NCBI RefSeq assembly: GCF_031143425.1
Contig: NC_090437.1
Location: 1,178,036,863 to 1,178,100,862, forward strand
From: Pleurodeles waltl
Taxonomy: Eukaryota > Chordata > Amphibia > Caudata > Salamandridae
Length of the DNA stretch: 64,000 nucleotides
Reading direction: 5' to 3'
The stretch's first letter is position 1; the number at the start of each line of letters is the position of its first letter. The notes below the pieces were generated by a model. It ran no database searches. It was not told the DNA's origin and was given only the letters and a program-made list of their open reading frames with translations. This document shows, one piece after another, positions 35,431-46,170 of the stretch. The position numbers and the translations under genes were made by a program.

Positions 35431-36278
35431 GTGGCGTTGTGCGTTCATCAGGTTGAGGTGCCCCCCTCCCCCTGAGGTGCCTGTATATTTTCTATCTGAT
35501 GCCCCTCCAGTGTTCTCTCCGTTTGGAGTCAGGTATCATTTGTGGGCCTCGTCATGCATTTTGGGCCCAGTGGTCCACGGACAATGATTGGTCCACTATC
35601 CGGACTTGTGTAGTTGGTGTACATAATTGTATATACTGGATTTTGTCTTTTAACTAATGGATTTTTATTGATTACAATTGTGACAATCATTTCCTTTTGT
35701 CCTTGCGTTATTCAAGGGGTGGTGGGGGGGTGTATATGTATGTTGCAGCATGTATTTGTGTCTATGGTGTTGTGGGTGAGGGTGGGGGTGGGGGTGTTGC
35801 GTGTTGCATGTGTGTGTCACTCTCTTTTCCCTCCCCCCTCCCCTGTGTTGTAGGTGCAGTACTCACTGTGGTCGTCGCCGCCATCATTGGAGCTCCTGAT
35901 AGAGGAGCAGGAATACCATCGCTGGCAGTATCTGCAATTTGGGCTCCATGGCGTCCTGGTTCCTCGTGGGGTGTGGATAGGTGAGTGTTTTCCCTTCTGT
36001 GTACTGTTTCCGCCGTGTTTTTATTCGCATTGGTTTCGCCCCTGCAAAGGTGGCAGATAACCGTGTTGTGATAGGGTGGGCTGTACATTGTCTCCCGCCT
36101 GTCTGTTGGCGGTGTCCGCGCGCCGTTTGTTTGTACTGCCGTGGCGGTCGGAGTGTTAAAGTGGCTGTCTATGTTGGTGGTTTCCGCCACGGTCGTAATC
36201 CCATTTTTTTCCTGCCAGCCTGTTGGCGGTATTACTGCCGATTTAACACCGACCGCCAGGGTTGTAATGAGTGCCTTA

Positions 36279-37793
36279 GTTTTTAGTATTAATAATAGAC
36301 TGCTGTATCAGACTATTATGACAGAGCAACAAAACAACAGGAGGATATACACATTACAGGCAACATTTAACTTTTTTCTTTTCAAACCAGTAAAGGCTGT
36401 TCTGAAAATAACTATTTTTGTGAAGTTTTCTAAAATCTATTATATTTTATTATAGTTTTTAAATTTAAAATCAACATAAAAACTTTAGTATACTGGTGAT
36501 CTTTCACCTTCATAATTTAACAAGTCTATCTATCACGAGTGGAGGTGGTCTTCCAAAACTATAAACAACTTTAGAGAACCAGCAACAGTATGATGTCATC
36601 TTGACATATGTTGGCCCTGCTTCACTCTGTGTAAGTGAGGGTTCCACCTTAAAAGTGGAGTCCTCAGCATCTTGCTGCTGTTGCCCTGCTCGAGCTAAAC
36701 AGATGGGGTGAATCAACCTATCTCAAATGTATCCACATACTGATGGCTCTGTATTTGTATTTCTTGTCAGTGTATTAATGATAATTTTTAAATCCTTCTT
36801 GAATTCTACAGAATTGCCACATAAGTGACTCTTTTGGTCTCCTCCTCCTCCTCCTCCTCCTGGAACTCAAGCTCGTGCCTTGATGCCATGTTGGTCTGCC
36901 AAATAAAAAAACATGCAAAAACACAGCAGTCGGCCACCACATGGGGTTGTCACAACCAAGTGCAAGCCTCAAATAAGGTTGAAAAGGTGGGAACTTCCTT
37001 TATTTGAACCAAGATATTGATTACAACCAATTAGATGTTTTTGTTAATGTGATTTCACTCCCTTGGGACGCTTTCGAGAAACGCGAAGACTCTCAAAAGA
37101 CATCAAAAATAAAAATCAGAGCAACTTTCCCACAATATGACTCAATGGATATTCATTAACTAGTCGAATTAGAAAATCTCTAGAGTCAAAATTAAACAAA
37201 AAAACACTCTTTCTTCGTGTGAGAAGTTGGGCTGTTGATTGAGTTGGGTGAAAACCCTACTCAAGCAACTGCCACAATTCCTGTTAGGGGTCACTAAACT
37301 AACCTGTGAGTAACCCTTTGTTAGCTTGGCCCAAAAGCAGTCAGGGTTAAGTTAGAGGCAATGCTTAAAATGTGCATGAGGCACACAAACTGCAATAAAA
37401 GAAGAAAACAACACAAGGAAAATCCCACACCAATTAAAAACATTTGCATACATTTTAATACATTGTTTGGCATCTAAACAACATAAGTCCATTCAGTGGA
37501 ACCCGAGTGGTAAATTAAAAAATGTGAGGTGAAAACTAACCCCTAAAAAAATCAAAACACCAACCACGGCCATCCAGTCAAGCAAGAACGGGGCAAAGTT
37601 GAAAGTTATCTCCAGAGCTCGGGTCGGGTGTATCCAGTCTGCTTTTTCCGTCAGAATTAGAATACATTTTTGGGAAAACTGTCTATTAAGGTAAAAGGTC
37701 AGTGGGGCAAGGCTCTAGGGATGTCTGAGGAGGAGGGGTCATCTTCGGAGAACTGCTGGACAAAGTTCTGCTGAAGATTTCTACATTCTGACT
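36279..37793. other. No gene recognised; flank of two Harbinger insertions
   Basis: 36840-36862 is a (CTC)n microsatellite. 37220-37790 (CTCAAGCAACTGCCACAATTCC and on) looks like interspersed retroelement-derived sequence, but no domain or terminus supports a class. Harbinger-3 is inserted at its end. Confidence 0.35.
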
Positions 37794-39187
37794 TAGGGCC
37801 TCATAATGAGTTTGGCGGTCAGTCGACAGACGTGGCAGAGGTGGCGGTCCGACTGCTGTCGGGTGGATGGTTTCACTGCCAGATTACTGGTCATGTGGGC
37901 CTATGGAGCACAGGTTGCCGTAGTCCCGCCGGAACCACCAGGCAGCACAGACCACCACAAAGCTGCACAAATAGGCTGGCAGAGCCTGTGTTTCTGTCAG
38001 ACACATTATGAGGTTGCACACTGCCAATCTAACCATAGCGGTGCAACCACCAAGTCTCTGCAGGCGGAAACAGGGATGATCAAGGGAAACACTCACCTGC
38101 TTGCAGACTTACATGTCTGGTGCCACCATGGAGCCCATCTCACATGTCCTGCTGCTGCTGCTGATCATCAGTGAAGCACAAAATCCATGGCACCGTGGAC
38201 GAAACCGACCGCAAGTACACACACCTACCTGTGTCATTAAACACAACAACAGATTGTTGCACCGTCATCCACATGATATGGGGGTCACGCTACTGCACCA
38301 AGTGCACGTGTCATTGTGTACACAGTAAGAATCATACTTACAGAAGGACACATTCACAGTCAATATATGGCCCCTTTGGGCAGGTCACTCACACTGTACC
38401 CGAACACTATACAAAACACGTCTGGCCATCCCCCGCACAGTGAAAGTGAAGGGTACACAACATTGTATCACACAACACCAACAACACATCAACATTACAT
38501 CTATAAATAGAACTCACACACTCACAATCCGCACAGGCCATAGACTGTTGTTGCATTCAACACACATATCTATGGAACACAAACAACACTCCCAGTAAAC
38601 AGCCCTGAAATGGACACACATCACACACATTGCAGCACAATGGAAGGACAATGGCATGCATAATAGACAGAGGGACAAATAGACAAAGATCACTATGCCA
38701 ACAATGCCTGCACAATAGGGATGGGAGCATCAGGAGCACTCAGGGAAGGAGGCTGAACTGGGACCCATATCACTTTGCACATGCCCCTTAAACAACATTT
38801 GCTTAGGGGCTGGCCCTGTATGTATCTCAGAGACAAACAATACTAGACCCAGATGACATACCTATCTGCACAATGTGGTCGTACAAGTCAACAAAGGACA
38901 TACAACTCCAACTGTATGGGACACATTTACATGTGAACTAGCTGCAAGGTACACACAGCTAAATAGACACATGCACAGTCAAATGCAAACAAAGCTTGCA
39001 CAATTGAACACACTCAGGGGGTCATTACAACCCTGGTGGACGGTGTTAAAGCTGCGGTAATACCGCAAACAGGCCGGTGGACAAAAAAAGGGAATTATGA
39101 CCGTGGCGGAAACCGCCAACATAGACAGCCACTTTAACACTCCGACCGCCACGGCGGTACAGATCCACGACGGGGCTCCATGCCCAT

Positions 39188-39545
39188 TGATGTATCCTGG
39201 GGAGTGCAATGCCACAGTCTCTCAAGTCTCTACAGTAGGTGGCTTGCCCACTGGTCCATCCTGGGGAGTGCAAAGCTACAGTCTCTCAAGTCTCTATAGT
39301 GGGTGGGTTGCCCACTGTTCCATCCTGGGGAGAGCAAAGCCACAGTCTCTCAAGTCTCTACAGTGGGTGGGTTGCACACTGTACCATCCTGGGGAGTGCA
39401 AAGCCACAGTCTCTCAAGTGGATGCAGGTCACCACTGGTTCTGGACGGGGACTGGTGCCCAGCGTGCTTCATCCTGTGAAGGACAGACAGAGTGGATGCA
39501 GGTCTCCACTGGTTCTGGAGGGGGACTGGTGCCCAGAGTGCATCA
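39188..39545 (-). repeat. 64-bp (4 copies) and 74-bp (2 copies) subterminal repeats
   Basis: CAGTCTCTCAAGT recurs every 64 bp at about 39215, 39279, 39343 and 39407, the reverse complement of the 64-bp unit of Harbinger-1. It is followed by two copies of GTGGATGCAGGTC(A/T)CCACTGG, matching the 74-bp unit. Confidence 0.9.
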
Positions 39546-39614
39546 CGCTCCCCGTGACGGTCCCAGTTCCGTCACTGTCCCAGCTGCACATGGGCTAACG
39601 ATGCTTGATTTGGC

Positions 39615-39935
39615 AGTCTTTGCCCTGTTCAGCGGTCTTCACCATGGCGGTGCTTTGCCCTGTTCAGCGGTCTTCACCATGGCGGTCTGTGGCCTGTTCA
39701 GCAGTGTTTTCCCTGCTCAGCGGTCTTCACCATGGCGGTCTGTGGCCTGTTCAGTGGTGCTTTGCCCTGTTCAGCGGTCTTCACCATGGCGGTCTTTGGC
39801 CTGTTCAGCGGTGCTTTGCCCTGTTCAGAGGTCTTCACCATGGCAGTCTGTGGCCTGTTCAACGGTGCTTTGCCCTGTTCAGCGGTCTTCACCATGGCGG
39901 TGCTTTGCCCTGTTCAGCGGTGATTGCCTCTGCTG
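39615..39935 (-). repeat. 54-bp tandem repeats, set 1
   Basis: GCGGTCTTCACCATGGCGGT recurs about six times; full units are 54 bp and two short units lack 19 bp. On the minus strand one frame reads MVKTAEQGKAPLNRPQTA repeatedly (18 residues). It lies past the last stop of gene C, so translation is doubtful. Confidence 0.9.
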
Positions 39936-39973
39936 TCTCTGACCTGTTCAGTGGTGTGTGGCATTATTGCCCC

Positions 39974-42671
39974 TCAGTGCCCAGCGGGGCTGTGGCTGCC
40001 GGGGCCCTCCAGGTCACTGACGCTGGTGGTGGTCTCCTGACCAGTGACGATACTGCTGCCCTCCAGGGCACTGACTCTGGCGGTGGTCTCCGGACCAGTG
40101 ACGATACTGCTGCCCTCCAGGGCAATGACTCTGGTGGTTGTCTCCGGACCAGTGACGATACTGCTGCCCTCCAGGGCACTAACTCTGGCGGTGGTCTCCG
40201 GACCAGTAACGACAGTGCTGGCGGTGGCGTCCCGGCCGGCGGGGAGGATGGCGGCCTTCTCTGCTGTGCTGCTGTTCCCAGACTTTGGAGACTTCTTCTG
40301 CCCCTTCACCACCTTCGTAGGAGTCACAGCTTACTCAGCACTCCCCCGGGACCCTTGTGAGCTGTTTTTCCGGCAGGAGTCTTCACCCTCTCCCGTCGGC
40401 CACTTTCCAACTTAAGGTGCTTTACAGGGGGTGGACTGGCAGTGCTTTGGCTCTGTGTCACACTGGCTGCCCTGGTGGCCGGTGCACTCCACACACCTTT
40501 AACACGCACCACTGGTACCGGACTTTTTTTGGCTGAGGTGCTACTACGGGACCTATGAATTGGAGGGGTGGGGGTGGTGGGAAAGAGCTCAACGTTGCTG
40601 AGGAAGAGTTTCTGATGAACACTGGGATGGGTAGCTGGAGGGGGTCTGGGAGTGGAGGAAGAGGAGGTGGTTGTAGGAGGTGTAACTTTAGGTGATTTGG
40701 GTGCAGGTGCAGGTACTGGAGGCTGTCGTGAGGTGGATGGATGTTGGGTGTGGGTGCCCGCGTTTGTGTACTTTGGGAGGGGGCGTCACAGACACACTGG
40801 GAGAGGACACAGGGGACGTGTAAATGGTAGTGGGGGTGGTGAGTGCAGGTGAGCGGGGTGTGGTACTGCGTGTTCTGGTGCAAGTCCTAGTGCCTGTAGA
40901 TGTAGTGCATGCAGGTGAGAGTGTAGACAAAACTGGGAGGGAGGAGGGAGATGACGAGGAGGGGGACACAGTGGAGGCAGTGGATGTTGCTGTGTCTGTA
41001 TATGGGTGATGCTTGTGTGAGTGCCTGTGGGTTGTGTGGTGCTTATGTTTGCCTGAGCTACTTTTGGGTGTTGAGGTGTGTGTATGCTTGTCTGATGGTG
41101 TGCTTGGGATAGGCTGGGGTACAGGGGACTGGGTCTGGGTGGAGGAAGTTGGAGGGGGGAGGCTAGACAATGGCTGCAATCAGTGCTGAGGCCAGAGATT
41201 GCAGGGTTCGATGAAGGGCAGCCTGACCAGAATGAATGCCCTCCAGGAATGCATTACCGTATTGCAACTCCCTTTCTACACCCTGGATGGCATTCACAAT
41301 GGTAGACTGCCCTACAGTGAGTGACCTGAGGAGGTCAATGGCCTCCTCACTGAGGGCAGCAGGGGTGACTGGGGCAGGGCCTGAGGTGCCTGGGGCGAAG
41401 GTGATGCCCACCCTCCTGGGTGAGCGGGCACGGAGCGAAGGCTGAGGGGCTGCTGGGAGGTCGGTGCTGGTGGGGGGGTGGCGGCTGTACCAGTAGAAGT
41501 GGGGGCACAGATGGTGCCACCACCACAAGGGAGCTCCCATCGGCGTACGAGTCCGTGTCGCTGTTTGGTGATCTGGTGACCGACGTGAAGCTCCCCTCGC
41601 CCTCCGTCCCACTGGTGTATTCAGAGTCTGTGGTGTGGCCCTCAATGGCCATGTGGGATGCAACTCCCTCGTGCTCCGGTGCCACTGTACCTCTGCCTGA
41701 TGATGCTGATGCACAAAAGAACAGGGAGAGCACAAAAAGGGGGGGGAACGACAGAAGAAAGACAGGTTGAGTGCATGGCTTACCGCTACTGTTGGCGGAC
41801 AATACAGACACAGAAGTCTCCTGCACTACGCCATGCTCTTGGCCTCTACAGATGCAATTCCTGGGATCTGGCCTACATGGCTATGGTGGACATCTGCACA
41901 CATAGATGACACAGGGGCATGTATACCTATACTTGGCACTCTACAGAGGTGGGGTGGAGTGCCACATGGCCTGCATTACGGAGGGGCCTAGCCTACGGAA
42001 CTCGGCCTGGCCTAGGGAAACCCACAGCCCTCCTCCCCCACACAGACCCCTCCACTGCGCGCAAACTCCGCTGAATGATGTTGTAGTCACCCCCTTGTGT
42101 CTGCTGTGATGCCCTCAAGTGCCCATCCAACTCCGGGTAGGCCCCCGCCAGGATCCGGAACATCAGGGAAGTCATGGTGCGACGTGCACCCCTCCCACGT
42201 TGGGAGGCCATCCCCAGCTGAGCCTCCGCCGTCTTCTTGCTCCAGCGGCGAATGTCCTCCCATCTTTTCCGGCAGTGGGTGCCCCGTCTCTGGTGGACCC
42301 CCAGGGTCCGGACGTCCTTGGCGATGGCACACCAAATGTCCTTCTTCTGGTGGGCTCTGACCTACATGACATGTACAGGGGAAGAAGAGAAGTCATTACC
42401 AACTGCACCGTCGATGTGGGTGGCCCACATCCCTACCCTTGCCATGTGGTACATGCATTCACAGTCCTTCATGGTCGCTGAACTCTTCCCCCTTCCTACT
42501 GACATCCAGCCCTCTCCACCCAGCATAGCCCATACAACGTGCTCCCTGTGTACTTACCTGTTGGTCTGGAGGACCGTAGAGTAGCGTGTACTGGGGGAGG
42601 ACCCTGTCGACTAGCTTCTCCAACTACTGAGCAGTGAAGGCAGGGGCCCTTTCCCCAGACGCACGAGTCAC
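39974..42671 (-). pseudogene. Harbinger-2 gene C (decayed)
   Basis: Same three-exon layout as in Harbinger-1. Exon 1 (42671-42558, 114 bp as in Harbinger-1) has GTG where the start ATG is expected and an in-frame TAG (FTAQ, stop, LEKL). Exon 2 (42361-42091, 271 bp) reads cleanly: KKDIWCAIAKDVRTLGVHQR, CRKRWEDIRRWSKKTAEAQL and SLMFRILAGAYPELDGHLRA. Exon 3 from 41705 has an acidic start (DSEYTSGTEGEGS), a frame change near 41480, then LSEEAIDLLRSLTVGQSTI, a stop at about 41163 followed by a Thr/Ser/Pro/His-rich frame, further frame changes, and the repeat-bearing tail ending near 39974. The exon 2 domain is the best preserved of the three copies. Confidence 0.78.
40018..40215 (-). repeat. 54-bp tandem repeats, set 2, in the gene C tail
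   Basis: About 3.6 units. On the minus strand they encode GPETTARVSALEGSSIVT repeats (18 residues), at the place where Harbinger-1 has nine-residue TDPAASTAA repeats. Confidence 0.9.
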
Positions 42672-43096
42672 TGTCTCTTCCAGACCGAGGTCAGAGCAGA
42701 ACTTGCAGTGTAGGTCCTCTCCTGTCGAAGATCAGGTATTGAGTGATTGAACAGATAGAAAATGGCGGTGACGTCCGCGGCGGTGCATATCATCACCGCC
42801 GGCGCACTTCGTCATTGGCTCCTGGGACCCATAGGGTCCAATGTTAACCAATGCAGCATTGCGCCGCGGTCTACGACCACCTACTGCGACGGTGTACAAC
42901 GCCAGCGCAGATACCTCACATCCCAATGTCCCACTTTAGAGGTCAGGCAGCCGCCATTTCAGGGGCCCACATGGCTTCATTTACTACTGCGTCACACATA
43001 CCTAGGCCTACACTCCACACACATACAGGAATAGTTTTGTATTTGGTGTCGTGTTCTGTGTAGCTGTGGGTACAAACCTGGGAATATGTTGACTCT

Positions 43097-44163
43097 GTGG
43101 TCGCTGTTGTCCTTCTTAGGCACCGTCAGCTGGGACATTTGAGGAGATGGCGGAATCCTCCGGTGTACAGACCGCTGGTGGACCTGTTAACAATGGAGGA
43201 GCGACATTTGATCATCACCTACAGGTTTGACCGTGCCACAATCCAGGAACTGTGTACCCAGTTGGAGCCAGACCTGATATCACCAATCCGCCATCCCACA
43301 GGAATACCCCCTGAAGTGCAGGTGCTATCAGTGCTCCATTTCCTTGCAAGTGGATCATTTCAAACAACAGTGGCCTTGGCATCAGGGATGTCCCAGCCTA
43401 TGTTTCCAACGTGTTGTCCAGAGTGTTGTCTGCCCTGCTGAAACACATAAGGAGCTACATTGTTTTCCCTCAGGTGGAGGATTTGGCTACTGTTAAAGGT
43501 GACTTCTATGCCCTGGGACATATCCCCAACATCATAGGTGCTATTGATGGCACCCATGTAGCTCTGGTCCCCCCCCACAGGAGTGAACAGGTGTACAGGA
43601 ACCGGAAGAGTTATCATTCCATGAATGTACAGATGGTATGTTTGGCAGACCAGTACATCTCCCAGGTAAATGCTATGTTCCCTGGCTCAGTGCATGACGC
43701 CTACATCCTGCGGAATAGCAGCATCCCGTATGTGATGGGTCAACTCCAGAGGCATTGTGTGTGGCTATTAGGGGACTCTGGTTACCCCAACCTGTCATGG
43801 CTACTGACCCCAGTGAGGAATCCCAGGACCAGGGCAGAGGAACGCTACAATGAGGCCCATGGGCGGACTAGGAGGGTGATCGAAAGCACCTTCGGCCTCC
43901 TGAAGGTCAGGTTCAGGTGCCTCCATATGACAGGTGGTTCCCTATTCTACTCACCAAGGAAGGTGTGTCAGATCATCATCGCCTGCTCGATGTTACACAA
44001 TCTTGCTTTGCGACGCCAGGTGCCTTTTCTGCAGGAGGATGGTCCAGATGACGGTGTTGTGGCAGCTGTGGAGCCTGTGGAGCCTGTGGACAGTGATGAG
44101 GATGAAGCTGAGGAAGAAGACATAGAAAACAGGGAGTCAGTCATACAGCAATATTTCCAGTGA
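43097..44163 (+). pseudogene. Harbinger-2 transposase (gene B), one frameshift, no intron
   Basis: HARBI1-like DDE transposase in two overlapping frames. 43097-43441 gives NPPVYRPLVDLLTMEERHLI to TVALASGMSQPMF. 43411-44163 gives [80 protein letters not shown] and an acidic end VDSDEDEAEEEDIE. The catalytic D, D and E are all present. Compared with Harbinger-1, one base is missing near 43404 (TTTCCAACG against TTCTCTAACG), which explains the frame change. The sequence crosses the Harbinger-1 intron position with no intron. Combined length about 350 residues is normal for the family. The true start codon is unclear. Confidence 0.9.
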
Positions 44164-44642
44164 CACACAGGTGAGAACAATTTTTTTACTATTACATTCA
44201 CTTTCACACTTTTACCTCTATCCTGTCTGTCAATTAGTAGCAGTTTTTGTTAACTGAGTTGTACATTTCCATTACGGTTTCACAGGTGTGGTTACCAACG
44301 TGTGTCAACTGCTTGCATCCTTCATGGACTTGTGATGTGTGACATAGGTATGTTGGCATTACATTAGAAAACACATTTTGTCACTGTCATTGCTAATACA
44401 CATTTTCCAAATCACAGACTGACTCCAGATTGTTTTGTGGTTCAAGGGTGTTTATTGAAGTGCTAAATATTGGAGGGGGTGGCAAAATGGTGATGGGTGA
44501 TGGTGGAGGAATGTCCATGGCAGAGTCCAGTCTATTAGTCTCACAGGTGCACTGCCCATATGGGCATAGGAAGTGGAGCTGGGGCAGTTCCAATCTGGAC
44601 AGGGTAACAAAGTGAGACAATGGGAGGACAATCAGGGTGGTC

Positions 44643-46170
44643 TCATTTACTGGCGGGGGTCTTGCCATCGTGCTCTGTCCTGTTCCTGGATCTCAGGGAC
44701 CGCTTGCGGGGTGGTTCTCCATCTGCAGGGGGTATGGTGCTGGTGTGGTGGTCCTGTGGCGGGACGTCCTGTCCTCTAGCGCCGGCGGAGGTGGTGGGCA
44801 GTTCATCGTCCATGCTAATGTCAGGGGCCCCTTGGAGTGCCACGGTGTACCTCATGGTCTTTTGTATGTCCTTCAGCACCCCTACGATGGTGCCCAGGGC
44901 GGAGCTGATGGTTCTGAGCTCCTCCCTGAACCCCAAATACTGTTAGTCCTGCATGCGGTGGGTCTCCTTAAACTTGGCCAGGACCGTAACCATTGTCTCC
45001 TGGGAGTGGTAATATGCTCTCATGATGGAGGAGAGGGCCTAGTGGAGAGTGGGTTCCCTTGGCCTGTCCACCCCCTGTCGCACAGCAGCCCTTCCAGTTC
45101 CCCTGTTTTCCTGTGCCTCCGTCCCCTGGACCGTGTGCCCACTACCACTGCCCCCAGGTCCCTGTTGTTGTTGGGGTGGTGGGTTATCCTGGGTTCCCTG
45201 TAGTGGTGGACACACCACTGATTGACGTGTCCTGGGTACGGAGGTATGGGCCCGCTGGGTGGGTGCTGTGCTGGTGTTACCAGAGGGTGGAAGGTCAGTG
45301 TTGGGCTGTGCCTGTGCAAGGGGAACCGACTGTCCCGAGGCCCACAATGGTCCGGGCTGGTCATCTTGATCCAGTTGGCCAGAGCTGCTGTCGTCACTGT
45401 GGGCCTCTTCGGTGGGTGGAGTGGAGATGTCTGGACACTCCTGTGTGGTGACGTTACGTAGTGGTCCTGCAGGGGTATAAGAGCATGATTATTGCATGTG
45501 TGTGTGTCATGGTGTGCAATGGGTGGGTGTGCGTGTACCCCAGTGCAAGCATTCCTGTGTGGGGGCTTGTATGATGATGGTTGGGGGGGTTTTATGGGTA
45601 TGTGCAGTGAGCATGCTTTAGTGCTGGGTGTCCATGCTTAGTTGTGTCATGCAGCGCTTGGTGTTGGGATGTGTGGTTTGTGTTATTAGTACATTAGTGA
45701 GGAGTTGGAGTGATAGGGGAGGAGGTGAGGGTGGGGGTGTGTGATAGCATGCAGGTAGGGTGGGGGATATGATAGTTAAGATTTGACTTACCAGTGTCCA
45801 TTCCTCCACCAACTCCTCCGAGGCCCTCTGGATGCATGATGGTCAAGGCCTGCTCCTCCCATGTTGTTAGTTGTGGGGGAGGAGGTGGGGGTCCGCCGCC
45901 AGTCCGCTGAATTGTGATGTTGTGCCTGGAGACCACTGAACGCACCTTCCCCCGTAGGTCGTTCCACCTCTTCCGGATGTCCTCCCGATTTCTTGGATGG
46001 TGTCCCACAGCATTGACCCTGTTGACGATTCTTCACCATAGCTCCATCTTCCTGGCTATGGAGGTGTGCTGCACCTGTGATCCGAATAGCTGTGGCTCTA
46101 CCCGTAGGATTTCCTCCACCATGACCCTGAGCTCCTCCTCGGAAAACCTGGGGTGTCTTTGGCGTGACAT
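44643..46170 (-). pseudogene. Harbinger-2 gene A: Myb/SANT-like protein with coiled coil (decayed)
   Basis: Exon 1 (46170-45792, 379 bp, identical in length to Harbinger-1) begins MSRQRHPRFSEEELRVMVEE and keeps IRKRWNDLRGKVRSVVSRH, but has TGA inside the SANT-like domain (MELW, stop, RIV). Donor GGACACTG|GTAAGTC, acceptor CCTGCAG|GACCAC, exon 2 from 45466. Exon 2 needs one frame change near 45.35 kb, and carries stops before ALSSIMRAYYHSQETMV and before QYLGFREELR within the coiled coil. The C-terminus is basic, KRSLRSRNRTEHDGKTPASK, a possible nuclear localisation signal. 45600-45790 is GT-rich intron sequence. 46190-46290 is a GT-rich low-complexity 5' flank. Confidence 0.8.

Larger units (their letters stand above)
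27701..36275 (+). mobile_element. Harbinger-1: complete three-gene PIF/Harbinger transposon
   Basis: This 8,575-bp element has TIRs GGCCCTCATTACAACCCTGG (left) and GGCACTCATTACAACCCTGG (right end read inward), a 25-bp TIR with one mismatch, and a TTA duplication (27698-27700, 36276-36278), the classic PIF/Harbinger target. Order from the left: gene A (Myb/SANT-like, plus), gene B (DDE transposase, minus), gene C (second Myb/SANT-like, plus), 74-bp and 64-bp tandem repeats, right end. 27960-28290 is CA-rich simple sequence. 35440-36130 has no counterpart in Harbinger-2. Each gene is damaged, so the copy is probably inactive, yet both ends and target site are intact. Confidence 0.93.

Noticed and set aside
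39097..40360. Long plus-strand frames with Val/Cys/Leu-rich repeats
   Set aside because: They run antisense through 54-bp and 64-bp arrays of Harbinger-2; the gene C frame is on the minus strand.
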